Source: Christensenellaceae bacterium (lineage in GTDB: Bacteria > Bacillota > Clostridia > Christensenellales > Aristaeellaceae). From it: a DNA stretch of 38,974 nt. The translations under genes and the position numbers were made by a program. The notes beneath the pieces were generated by a model, which was not told the origin of the DNA, did not search any database, and saw only the letters and a program-made list of their open reading frames with translations. Position 1 is the first letter of the stretch, and each line of letters starts with the position of its first letter. This document shows positions 24,706 to 32,744 of the stretch, piece by piece. The stretch covers positions 1 to 38,974 of the forward strand of contig JAHHSO010000019.1 in the NCBI GenBank assembly GCA_020025205.1. The letters run 5' to 3'.

Positions 24706-25551
24706 ATGCATATGAGAAGAAAAGGGAAAGCAAGAAACCTGTCTAAAATTCAACCGTATAGCAATAAAGGAACACTTATCGTTTACTTTGTTCTGCGTGC
24801 GCTTGTGATATTGGTGCTTGTTCGTGCTGCACTCAGGCGCGATTACGAGAGCGTGTTTTTGTGCGGTCTGACGATGGTGCTGATGATTCTGCCGAGCATT
24901 TTTGCCCGCAAGCTCAACATCGAATTGCCAAGTACATTGGAAATCATCATTTTGTTGTTCATATTTGCGGCGGAGATACTGGGCGAGCTGAACAGTTTTT
25001 ATATCCGCGTGCCCAATTGGGACACCATGCTCCATACGATCAACGGGTTTTTATGTGCTGCAATCGGCTTTGCGCTGGTGGACATGCTCAATCGCCGGGA
25101 TCTGTTTTCCTTCAAGCTTTCGCCGGTATATCTGGCGCTTGTGGCGTTCTGCTTTTCGATGACGGTTGGCGTCGTCTGGGAGTTCTACGAATACATTGGC
25201 GACCGCTATCTTGGGTTTGATATGCAGAAGGATACGGTTGTGCAGACAATTCGTACTGTCGAGCTTGATCCGACGCGCAGCAATAAGGTGGTTAAAATTG
25301 ATGACATTGCGGATGTCATTATCGTTCATTCGGATGGATCGCAGGAGGCGCTCGGCCTGGGTGGATATTTGGATATCGGCCTCAATGACACCATGAAAGA
25401 TCTTCTGGTCAACTTCATCGGCGCAGTTGTGTTTTCAATCATTGGCTTCTTTTATGTTAAGCAGAAGGGAAAAGGCAACTTTGCCGCGCGGTTTATTCCC
25501 AAAGTGAAGCAGCGGATTCAGGAATTTACGGGAGACAGCAGCCATAAATAA
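24706..25551 (+). CDS. Multi-pass membrane protein, DUF2238/YjdF-like
   Basis: The protein is 281 residues from ATG 24706; ATG 24712 is equally possible, because AAAGGAG ends at 24701 and lies four or ten bases away. A basic N terminus (MRRKGKARN) precedes about six hydrophobic helices. The region NWDTMLHTINGFLCAAIGFALV and the later VVWEFYEYIGD resemble the D-x-x-x-H...G and WE-x-x-E-x motifs of the YjdF/DUF2238 family, whose function is unknown. A loop of about 75 polar residues (FDMQKDTVVQTIRTVELDPT to ALGLGGYLDIGLND) comes before the last helix. It leads an operon with recO (19 bases between) and the sirtuin. The family call is from motif memory and moderate. Confidence 0.65.
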   Translation: MHMRRKGKARNLSKIQPYSNKGTLIVYFVLRALVILVLVRAALRRDYESVFLCGLTMVLMILPSIFARKLNIELPSTLEIIILLFIFAAEILGELNSFYIRVPNWDTMLHTINGFLCAAIGFALVDMLNRRDLFSFKLSPVYLALVAFCFSMTVGVVWEFYEYIGDRYLGFDMQKDTVVQTIRTVELDPTRSNKVVKIDDIADVIIVHSDGSQEALGLGGYLDIGLNDTMKDLLVNFIGAVVFSIIGFFYVKQKGKGNFAARFIPKVKQRIQEFTGDSSHK

Positions 25552-25569
25552 CGGGGAGGAGGGAGATGT

Positions 25570-26289
25570 GTGGCACAGATTGTAACCCATGCCATTGTGC
25601 TCAGGCGCGTGAATTACCGGGAAAACGACCGGATGCTTACACTCTTCTCTCCGAACCTTGGCCGCATTGATGCACTTTGCCGAGGCTGCCGCAGACAGAA
25701 AAGCCCGCTTCTAGCGGCCAGCGAACTGTTCTGCGCGGGTGAATATGTGCTGTATCAGTCCCGTGACCGTGTGACCGTCACAGGCTGCACGATTACGGAT
25801 TCGTATTATCCGCTTCGGGATGATTATGAACGCCTGTCCCATGGCGTATATCTTCTGGAACTCTGTGCAGCGGGCATTCAGCCGTCGCAGGAGAATGAGA
25901 GGTTGTTTTTGCTGCTTCTGCGCAGCCTTGCTCATTTAACCTATGGACAGACAAAACCGCGGCGGGTGACAGTTGTGTTTCTGATGGGGCTTTTGTCACT
26001 GCTTGGTTTTAGGCCGCAGGTTGGCAGGTGCTGCCGGTGCAGGCAAAACATCACCGGTGCGGCAGCCTTCAGCGCGGAAGCCGGCGGAATTTTGTGTCAG
26101 GCGTGCGGCGCAGGGGAAAAATGCCGCCTGTCGCCGGAGGATGTTGCATATTTGCAGGCCATCATGCGCCGCGGGCTGGATACGCTGTCGGAAGAGGGAA
26201 ACTGTCCGGACGCGCTTTTTGAGGCTTTGCAGGCCATGGCAGAAGATCGCCTTGGTATGGCAATACGCGCCGGGCATATGCTGCCCTGA
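25570..26289 (+). CDS. recO: DNA repair protein RecO
   Basis: RecO loads RecA onto single-stranded DNA together with RecR in the RecFOR pathway. The 239-residue protein starts with GTG (25570), preceded by GGAGGAGGGAG. The N-terminal OB-fold segment has VLRRVNYRENDRMLTLFSPN, LGRIDALCRGCRRQKSP and the ELFCAGEYVLYQSRD strand. The C-terminal half contains the zinc-binding cysteines (CCRCRQN ... CQACG), expected in Gram-positive RecO. Length is typical. It is placed between the membrane protein gene and the sirtuin in one transcription unit. Confidence 0.92.
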   Translation: MAQIVTHAIVLRRVNYRENDRMLTLFSPNLGRIDALCRGCRRQKSPLLAASELFCAGEYVLYQSRDRVTVTGCTITDSYYPLRDDYERLSHGVYLLELCAAGIQPSQENERLFLLLLRSLAHLTYGQTKPRRVTVVFLMGLLSLLGFRPQVGRCCRCRQNITGAAAFSAEAGGILCQACGAGEKCRLSPEDVAYLQAIMRRGLDTLSEEGNCPDALFEALQAMAEDRLGMAIRAGHMLP

Positions 26290-26305
26290 ATGAAGGAGGA
26301 ACAAG

Positions 26306-27028
26306 ATGGATGAGGAAAAGCTGAATCAGCTGAAGCTCTGGGTGAAGGAGTCCAAACGCATCGTGTTTTTTGGCGGCGCAGGGGTCTCTACGGAGAGCGG
26401 AATTCCAGATTTTCGTGGTGTGGATGGCTTGTATCATCAGCGGTTCAAGTATTCGCCGGAGACAATCATTTCCCATACATTTTATCAGCAGCGGCCGGAG
26501 ATTTTTTTTGACTTTTATCGCAAACGCATGGTTTATCCCCATGCACAGCCCAATGTCGTCCACAGAAAGCTGGCTGAATGGGAACAAGAGGGAAAGCTCC
26601 TTTCGATCATCACGCAGAACATAGATGGCTTGCATCAGAAGGCGGGCAGCCAAAATGTCTATGAGCTGCATGGCAGCGTACACAGAAATTACTGCCAGAA
26701 GTGCGGCGCGTGCTACACGCTTGAGCAGTTTATGGAGATGGAGGATGTGCCGGTCTGCCCAGTGTGCGGAGGACGTGTGAAGCCGGATGTGGTTTTGTAT
26801 GAAGAGCGGCTTGACCCCATGACGGTCAGCGGCGCACTGGATGCCATCAGGCGGGCAGATCTTTTGATTGTAGCCGGTACATCGCTGACGGTGTATCCGG
26901 CGGCAGCATTTCTGGATGAGTACCCCGGAAATCGTCTGGTACTGATTAACAAAACGCCGACACCGCGGGATGAGATAGCCCAGCTGACACTGCATGAGAA
27001 GCTGGGAGATGTTTTTAAAAGACTGTAA
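26306..27028 (+). CDS. cobB: NAD-dependent protein deacylase, Sir2 family
   Basis: The 240-residue sirtuin removes acyl groups from lysines using NAD. The N-terminal Rossmann motif FFGGAGVSTESGIPDFRG is the NAD loop. ITQNIDGLHQKAG and YELHGSVH hold the conserved Q-N-x-D and the catalytic histidine. Two CxxC pairs (CQKCG and CPVCG) form the zinc site. KPDVVLYEE and AGTSLTVYPAA are also conserved. The start has AAGGAGG seven bases upstream, 16 bases after the recO stop. Likely targets include acetylated metabolic enzymes; none is indicated by neighbours. The motifs fit deacetylases rather than the short desuccinylase class, but this is not decisive. Confidence 0.93.
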   Translation: MDEEKLNQLKLWVKESKRIVFFGGAGVSTESGIPDFRGVDGLYHQRFKYSPETIISHTFYQQRPEIFFDFYRKRMVYPHAQPNVVHRKLAEWEQEGKLLSIITQNIDGLHQKAGSQNVYELHGSVHRNYCQKCGACYTLEQFMEMEDVPVCPVCGGRVKPDVVLYEERLDPMTVSGALDAIRRADLLIVAGTSLTVYPAAAFLDEYPGNRLVLINKTPTPRDEIAQLTLHEKLGDVFKRL

Positions 27029-27110
27029 ATCAAGAGGTAAAGACCGATGGACTGATCCCGGTTCAGCAGATATATAAAATAGAGGGCTATCGCAGAATAG
27101 CTTTTAATTA

Positions 27111-27152
27111 CACGGCCTTGCTCCGAATTTCAATCGGGGTGGGTCGTTTTTT
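27111..27152 (+). terminator. Probable terminator of the recO-sirtuin operon
   Basis: ACGGCCTTGCTCCGA and TCGGGGTGGGTCGT form an imperfect stem, followed by TTTTTT. About 80 bases separate it from the sirtuin stop. Confidence 0.55.
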
Positions 27153-27222
27153 AAATGGTTGATTGCATAATGAAGTTGGACACCTATACAAATTTCTAAT
27201 TAAAAAAGCCAAAAATCCATTC

Positions 27223-27792
27223 TCATCCAGAGATGAATCGGATGGTCTCAGCCGAAAGATTCCGTATCGAAAGCCGATCTACAACTTTATTCAGGGAAGG
27301 GAATATCTGGTTCCGAAATCCGCGGAGCCGTATTTCCTTCCATATTTGTTCTATGGGATTCATCTCCGGGGTATAGGACGGAATAAAGAATAACCGAATG
27401 TTGGACGGGATCAACAGCTTTGCAGATTTGTGCCATGCCGCGCCATCACAACACAAAAGGATTGTCTCACCTGGATATGCTTCACAGAGCGCTCTCAAAA
27501 AGACATTCATACATCCGCTGTCACAGTTTGGCATAATGAGAAAATGGCTTTCTCCCGTCAGCGGCTCAATTGCTCCATATACATAGCGATATTTTCGGAT
27601 ATGGTGGCATGGTACGCTTGGCCGCCAGCCTTTTTTACACCAACAGGATTTAGGTTTATTGATCCGGCCAAAACCAGCTTCATCTTGAAACATCAAGCGT
27701 ACTTTTGGAGCGCCCGATTCTTCTATTTGGGCTGCTTCTATTTCCAGCCGCTGCCTCTCGGATATTTCGTATGCTTCGCCATTTTTCATCAC
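27223..27792 (-). mobile_element. IS630-family transposase, catalytic second half
   Basis: A 189-residue DDE transposase of the two-frame IS630 type. The catalytic triad is visible: FQDEAGFGR (first D), LLCCDGAAWHK (second D) and EMNPIEQIWKEI (E). The frame begins at GTG 27792 or ATG 27789 and is uninterrupted. The first reading frame, which carries the helix-turn-helix DNA-binding part, is missing. Only about 70 bases of unrelated sequence separate this frame from a 17-base match to the IS5-type end at 27849. The element is therefore probably inactive. It forms the left border of the AT-rich sugar-transporter segment. Confidence 0.85.
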
Positions 27793-27848
27793 CCGTTATA
27801 TTACACTACATTCTCAATTATATTGGTTGGTCTTGTTAGAAAATGGTA

Positions 27849-27865
27849 TTAGAAACACACCCTAA
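27849..27865 (-). repeat. 17-base IS end, inverted copy of 36910-36926
   Basis: TTAGGGTGTGTTTCTAA reads on the minus strand here and on the plus strand at 36910-36926, the outer end of the IS5-type remnant. Similarity stops immediately inside both copies. The remaining sequence between 27793 and 28147 holds only the importer promoter. Confidence 0.7.
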
Positions 27866-27977
27866 ACAAATAAAAAACAGTTTTCAGCATTATGCTTGCA
27901 GGAAGCCGTTATTTTTTATTTATCATCTACGAATGAAAGAAGATAAAACTGTCCCAGTTGATCGTAATGTTGTCACA

Positions 27978-28006
27978 TTGCATAATAAAATCGTCGTGTT
28001 TATAAT
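27978..28006 (+). promoter_or_regulatory. Promoter of the sugar importer operon
   Basis: TTGCAT (27978-27983) and TATAAT (28001-28006) are separated by 17 bases. A 140-base leader leads to the binding-protein start, long enough for a regulator site, though none was recognised. Confidence 0.6.
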
Positions 28007-28147
28007 GTGTTGTAAAGAGATGAGCTGTTCGATCATTTGAAGACGGAGAACATTTCATAATGAAGGCGCGGCATTTGAAGTGTTGCCACTCTGATGATGG
28101 AAAGGCTCAATAAGAACGAAAAATATTTTAACAGGAGGAAGAAACAC

Positions 28148-29137
28148 ATGAAAAAGATGCTGACGCTGGTTATTGCGATTGCGATGTCATTGATGCTTGG
28201 CTGCACTGCATTCGCAGAAGAAACTTATCACATGGAGCCTAAAATGATCGCAGATCGAACGCTGAAAGTTGGGCTTGTTCCGGTTGTCATCAATACGTCG
28301 TATACCATGACGATCAATGGAGCCAGAGCATATATTGAAGACAAAGGATATGATATGGAACTGATTGTTGAAGCACCCGCTGGCAACACCAGCTCTGTTG
28401 AGGAGCAGGGAAAGATTATTGAACGGATGATTCTTCAGGGCGTGGATGCAATTGTTTTGGCAACGGAAAGTGACGCTGCCATGCTGCCGTATCTGCGTGA
28501 AGCGGAAAAGGCGAATATCCCTGTCTTTCTTTTCAACATGTCTGAAATTGATCCATCCAATATTTACTATGTGTCAAGCATTGGATACGATCAGTATCAG
28601 GCGGGATATGACATTGGCGAATGGGTTGCCAATCATTACACAGAAGAAACGAAAGTTGCTGTTCTGGAAGGATATCCGGGAATTGTCAACGATCAGCGTA
28701 TGCAGGGATTCAAAGATGCAATTGCCAAGAATGAAAAAATCAAGATCGCTGCTTCTCAGTGCGCAAACTGGAATCGTGCAGATGGTCAGAATGTGACGGA
28801 GTCCATTTTGATTTCTAATCCGGATATCAATCTGCTTTATGGTCCATTTGATGAGATGGTGCTGGGCGGAATGGTGGCGCTTAAAGAACGCGGTTTGAAG
28901 GGCAAAGTAGATGTGGTTGGTTTTGGCGCAACGCAAGATGGAATTAATTCTATCAAAGCGGGCGAAATGACGGCAACCATTGATGTCATGGAATATTATA
29001 CGGGTTATGACATCATTGAGGCGGTACATGATTATTGTGTACTGGGAAAGGATGTTGAAAAGCTTATCAATCGTGACTGTGTCGTTTACGATGCGCAGAA
29101 TGTAGAAGAACATGATGACACGGTTTTTGCTGAGTGA
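28148..29137 (+). CDS. Sugar ABC transporter substrate-binding protein, RbsB-like
   Basis: The 329-residue protein starts at an ATG with AGGAGG nine bases upstream. The signal region MKKMLTLVIAIAMSLMLGCT ends with a possible lipobox-like MLGC, but a TAFA/EE site follows directly, so either anchoring or simple cleavage is possible. The body is a periplasmic-binding-protein type I fold: GKIIERMILQGVDAIVLATE, AEKANIPVFLFN, SIGYDQYQAGYDIGEW, and a late GKVDVVGFGATQDGINSIKA. Such proteins bind ribose, galactose, AI-2 and related ligands. It heads the operon with the lactonase, ATPase and permease. The ligand is unknown. Confidence 0.9.
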   Translation: MKKMLTLVIAIAMSLMLGCTAFAEETYHMEPKMIADRTLKVGLVPVVINTSYTMTINGARAYIEDKGYDMELIVEAPAGNTSSVEEQGKIIERMILQGVDAIVLATESDAAMLPYLREAEKANIPVFLFNMSEIDPSNIYYVSSIGYDQYQAGYDIGEWVANHYTEETKVAVLEGYPGIVNDQRMQGFKDAIAKNEKIKIAASQCANWNRADGQNVTESILISNPDINLLYGPFDEMVLGGMVALKERGLKGKVDVVGFGATQDGINSIKAGEMTATIDVMEYYTGYDIIEAVHDYCVLGKDVEKLINRDCVVYDAQNVEEHDDTVFAE

Positions 29138-29156
29138 GTTTATCCAGTGACATAAA

Positions 29157-29192
29157 AATGCGGGAGGTAAGCGTATCACTTCCTCCCGCATT
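29157..29192 (+). terminator. Intra-operon hairpin after the binding-protein gene
   Basis: AATGCGGGAGG and CCTCCCGCATT pair perfectly around a 14-base loop. No T run follows, so it may act as a partial terminator or mRNA stabiliser, keeping the binding protein more abundant than the rest. Confidence 0.55.
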
Positions 29193-29242
29193 GCTTATTG
29201 CGAAGGTACTTATTTGTTGTTGTGCGTATACGGAGGCACAAA

Positions 29243-30070
29243 ATGAAATACAGCGTATTACATGTCCTGTATAATGGAATGCTTGAATGTGATTATGCCA
29301 ATCTGGTTGCAATGCCAGTGCTCGGAAACAGCAGGCAAAAAGAAAGGCTGAGCAAATGGAGCCCTTCTCCTGTAACGATGTTTCTCATTGAACACCCGGA
29401 TGGTCTTGTTCTTTTCGATACGGGATGTCATCCTAAAGCGATGGAAGAGCGGTGGGATGAGGAAAATCGATTAAGGACGCCGTACACATTTGAAAAAGAG
29501 AACCTTTTAGTTAATCACTTAGAGGCGTTGGGATATAAGCCGGAGGATGTAGACTACGTTGTTTTATCTCATTTGCATGAAGACCATGCCGGGGGGCTGG
29601 AACTGTTTCCGCATGCTCAAATTTTTGTGAATGACACAGAGTTGGCACAAACGCTGAAGCTATATGCTTTAAATGGGCCTATGGGCGGTTATATTCGCAA
29701 AGATATTGAAGCATGGCTTAAACTGCCGCTGAAATGGAATACAATTCCAGACGATGAAAAAACGTATGAGCTTCTGGATGGAATTACGATTTTAAACTTT
29801 GGCCCTGGGCATACATTTGGCATGATGGGGCTTCAAGTGGAAACAAAAAATCATGGTACATTTATATTGGCATCGGATGCGGTGAATACAAAGGTGAATT
29901 ACGGTCCGCCCATTCAATATCCTGGGCTTGCCTATGATACAATAGGATACGCAAAGACAATCAGACGGATTCAGCTTCTGGAAAAGAAAACCCATGCTCA
30001 AGTGCTTTTTGGACATGATCAGCAGCAGGTTGAAAGCCTGCAGCCATATCCGCGGGCAAGATTTGATTAA
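29243..30070 (+). CDS. Metallo-beta-lactamase-fold lactonase, AHL-lactonase (AttM/AiiB)-like
   Basis: A 275-residue cytoplasmic protein; start supported by CGGAGG six bases upstream. The metal site is visible: SHLHEDHAGG gives the HxHxDH motif (about residues 111-116), GPGHTFGMMGLQ supplies the next histidine, ASDAV the bridging aspartate and LFGHDQQQ the last histidine. The N-terminal LIEHPDGLVLFDTGCHP and YKPEDVDYVVLSHLH match the N-acyl-homoserine-lactone lactonase family. Family members open lactone rings. Its position between binding protein and ATPase genes of a sugar importer suggests a role on the imported compound, perhaps a sugar lactone, rather than defence against quorum signals. 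This substrate idea is inference. Confidence 0.85.
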   Translation: MKYSVLHVLYNGMLECDYANLVAMPVLGNSRQKERLSKWSPSPVTMFLIEHPDGLVLFDTGCHPKAMEERWDEENRLRTPYTFEKENLLVNHLEALGYKPEDVDYVVLSHLHEDHAGGLELFPHAQIFVNDTELAQTLKLYALNGPMGGYIRKDIEAWLKLPLKWNTIPDDEKTYELLDGITILNFGPGHTFGMMGLQVETKNHGTFILASDAVNTKVNYGPPIQYPGLAYDTIGYAKTIRRIQLLEKKTHAQVLFGHDQQQVESLQPYPRARFD

Positions 30071-30093
30071 AGAACAGATGAGGTATCGTTAGC

Positions 30094-31626
30094 ATGAAAG
30101 ACGAACTCCTTTTGGAAATGAGGAACATTCGAAAATCATTTGGACCCAATGTTGTTTTGGATGATGTCAGCATATCTCTGCGCAGAGGAGAAGTCCTTGG
30201 GCTGATTGGGGAAAACGGTGCAGGAAAATCGACGCTGATTAAAATACTTTGCGGAATCTATCCTAAAGATTCTGGCGAAATACGGATTCATGAGAAGCCG
30301 GTGGATATAAAAAATGCGAGAGATGCGCAGGAACTGGGAATCAGCACGATTTATCAGGAACTTTCGGTTCTTGAAAATCTAACGGCAGTGCAGAATATTT
30401 TTATCAATCGTGAACTTGTTAAAGGAAAGGATGGAATTTTTTCAGCTCTGAATGAAAAAGAAATGCAGGCGATTGCAGACAGAATTCTTCATCAGGAGAT
30501 GAAAACACGGATTCCCATAAATCAGCCAACAGAATTGCTTTCCTTGGCACAGAAACAGATGATTGAGATTGCCAGAATTGTGTATGCGGATGCTCAGATC
30601 ATCATTATGGATGAACCAACAGCTTCTTTGCAAGCCAAAGAAAGAGATGAGCTGTTTAAAATCATTCGAGAACTTCAAGCAAAAGGCTGTGGAATCATAT
30701 TCATTTCGCATCATTTGGATGAATTGCTGGAGATCTGTGATTCAATTGCGATCCTTAGGGATGGTCATAAGGTGTCAGAGGGAAGTGCAAAACAGTTTAC
30801 GGTTGACCAAATCATCGAACAGATGATTGGAGAGACACTCAAAAAGAAATATGTGAAATCGGATTGCAAAATTGGAAAAGAACTGCTTTGCGTAGATCAT
30901 CTCGGACTTGAAGGCGTGTATGATAATGTGTCGTTTTCGCTGCATAGGGGTGAAGTGTTGGGCATAATTGGCTTGGAAGGATGCGGCAAAAACGAAGTAC
31001 TGCGCACTCTCTTTGGGTTATATACACCAACGGCAGGCAGAATTAAAATGAATGGTGAGGAGATTCAGAATAAAAATGTGAAAGCGGCAATGAATCACAG
31101 GTTTGCTTTTCTGCCAGCTGAACGCAAGGTTGAGGGGCTCTTTCTTCAACGTGACTTGGCATGGAATATGAGCATTGCTGCGATTGACAAAGTGATGAAG
31201 AAAAGAACCATTATGGCAAAGTTGGAGGATGAGCAGGCGAAAATAAGTATTAAACAGCTGAAAATTAAAACAGAGGGACCTAAGCAGGGAATATCTTCTT
31301 TGAGCGGCGGCAATCAGCAGAAAGTGATGCTTGCCCGCTGGATGATGACGGATGCGGATGTTTTTATGATGGAAGAGCCAACGCGCGGCATTGATGTGAA
31401 CGCCAAAACGGAGGTATATGCTGCAATTGCTGACTGCGTGGAAAAAGGCAATGGCGTCATTGTTGTTTCATCGGAAGAAGAAGAAGTTCTGGGCATATGC
31501 GATAGAATCATTGTGATGAGAAACGGAGAGATTTCAGCCGTGTTTAATGCCAATGAAACCAATGCAGCCGAAATCAAGAAATGTGCAGTTCGTGCAGAAG
31601 CAGATAGTGAGGAAATAGCACAATGA
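30094..31626 (+). CDS. Sugar ABC transporter ATPase, RbsA/MglA type with two nucleotide-binding domains
   Basis: The 510-residue protein has two fused ATPase halves. The first has GLIGENGAGKSTLIK (Walker A), the Q-loop YQELSVLENLT, the signature-position LSLAQKQMIEIARI and IIMDEPTASL (Walker B). The second has GLEGCGKNEVLR, LSGGNQQKVMLARW and FMMEEPTRGID. Both halves look competent, in contrast to the related protein at 35388-36812. It powers the permease encoded next. The start follows GATGAGG; the stop overlaps the permease start (ATGA). Length is typical of RbsA. The sugar is not predictable from the ATPase. Confidence 0.92.
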   Translation: MKDELLLEMRNIRKSFGPNVVLDDVSISLRRGEVLGLIGENGAGKSTLIKILCGIYPKDSGEIRIHEKPVDIKNARDAQELGISTIYQELSVLENLTAVQNIFINRELVKGKDGIFSALNEKEMQAIADRILHQEMKTRIPINQPTELLSLAQKQMIEIARIVYADAQIIIMDEPTASLQAKERDELFKIIRELQAKGCGIIFISHHLDELLEICDSIAILRDGHKVSEGSAKQFTVDQIIEQMIGETLKKKYVKSDCKIGKELLCVDHLGLEGVYDNVSFSLHRGEVLGIIGLEGCGKNEVLRTLFGLYTPTAGRIKMNGEEIQNKNVKAAMNHRFAFLPAERKVEGLFLQRDLAWNMSIAAIDKVMKKRTIMAKLEDEQAKISIKQLKIKTEGPKQGISSLSGGNQQKVMLARWMMTDADVFMMEEPTRGIDVNAKTEVYAAIADCVEKGNGVIVVSSEEEEVLGICDRIIVMRNGEISAVFNANETNAAEIKKCAVRAEADSEEIAQ

Positions 31627-32597
31627 AAAAGAAACTGAGTTTGAATAACATACTCAAGATCAATGGAATCGGTATTGTTATCGTTTATATTGCTGTATTT
31701 GTGGCATTGGGAATCCTTTGTCCGACCTTCTTTACGCTGACCAATATTCTCATTGGCATTCGTCAGGCTGTGTTTGTAGCGATTTGCAGCTTTGCGATGA
31801 CGTTTGTCATTTCTATGGGCGGCATTGACTTGTCTGTCGGTTCGATTGCGGGTTTTTGCGCCATGATGGCTGCGACAATGATTACAAAGGGTGTCAATGT
31901 CCCGCTGACGATCCTTGCAACCATTTTGATGGGTGCTTTTATTGGCGCTGTCAATGGGCTGCTTGTAACAAAACTGCATATTGCATATTTTATCGCAACC
32001 CTTGGTGTCAGCGAAGTTTTGCGTGGTTTGATTTACGTGTACACAAAAGGTGTGCCGATTTATGGCGTGAGAGATCCTCAGATTACTTGGCTTGGACAGG
32101 GATATGTTGGCGTAATGCCAGTGCCGATTATCCTTACGGCACTTTTGTTTTGCCTGAGTTACTATCTGTTTTACAAAACAAAACTTGGACGTTATGCAGT
32201 TTCTATTGGCAGCAACGAAGAAGCGGCTCACTTGGTTGGCATCAATGTAGACAGAACGAAGATCATGGTGATGATGTACAGTGGAATTCTCTGCGCAATT
32301 GCGGGAATTATTCTTTGTGCCAGAAATGAAGCTGCCACACCAGAAGCGGGCAGCAGTTATGTGAACAATGCCATTGCGGCCACAGTGATTGCGGGCACAA
32401 GCATGAGCGGAGGCAAGGGAAACATGACCGGAGCGGTATTTGGTGCAGTTTTGATGACAACCATCAGCAATGGTCTGAGTATGCTGAATGTCAGTACATA
32501 TTGGCATCAGGTTGTCATTGGTGCGTTTATTCTGTTTGCTGTTGCCTTTGATTATTTTGCAACAACAAGGGACAGCCGCAAAGACAGCTTGAAGTAA
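31623..32597 (+). CDS. Sugar ABC transporter permease, RbsC-like (BPD_transp_2)
   Basis: This 324-residue membrane protein has about eight to ten hydrophobic segments. The RbsC family signature includes SMGGIDLSVGSIAGFCAMMA and FIATLGVSEVLRGL, the TKLGRYAVSIGSNEEAAHLVG stretch (ATPase contact region) and AATVIAGTSMSGGKGNMTGA. Length and order of motifs are normal. It is translationally coupled to the ATPase by a four-base overlap and ends the importer operon; a terminator lies nine bases after the stop. Confidence 0.92.
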   Translation: MKKKLSLNNILKINGIGIVIVYIAVFVALGILCPTFFTLTNILIGIRQAVFVAICSFAMTFVISMGGIDLSVGSIAGFCAMMAATMITKGVNVPLTILATILMGAFIGAVNGLLVTKLHIAYFIATLGVSEVLRGLIYVYTKGVPIYGVRDPQITWLGQGYVGVMPVPIILTALLFCLSYYLFYKTKLGRYAVSIGSNEEAAHLVGINVDRTKIMVMMYSGILCAIAGIILCARNEAATPEAGSSYVNNAIAATVIAGTSMSGGKGNMTGAVFGAVLMTTISNGLSMLNVSTYWHQVVIGAFILFAVAFDYFATTRDSRKDSLK

Positions 32598-32605
32598 TAT
32601 CCTTT

Positions 32606-32645
32606 AACAGGCTAGAGAGGAAACTTTGCTCTTTAGCCTGTTTTG
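32606..32645 (+). terminator. Rho-independent terminator of the importer operon
   Basis: AACAGGCTAGAGAG pairs with CTCTTTAGCCTGTT (one bulge) and continues into TTTT. It separates the importer from the regulatory operon. Confidence 0.75.
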
Positions 32646-32670
32646 GTCATTTTCATGGAAATAAAAGGAA

Positions 32671-32699
32671 TTGATACAACAGCGCTTATCATTTACAAT
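32671..32699 (+). promoter_or_regulatory. Promoter of the regulator-kinase-pseudoATPase operon
   Basis: TTGATA (32671-32676) and TACAAT (32694-32699) have a 17-base spacer, 45 bases before the GTG start. The regulatory genes can thus be made independently of the importer. Confidence 0.65.
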
Positions 32700-32744
32700 A
32701 TGTTTATGGATGAATAAGAAATAAGGAGAAAGGAGGAGCAAGCG

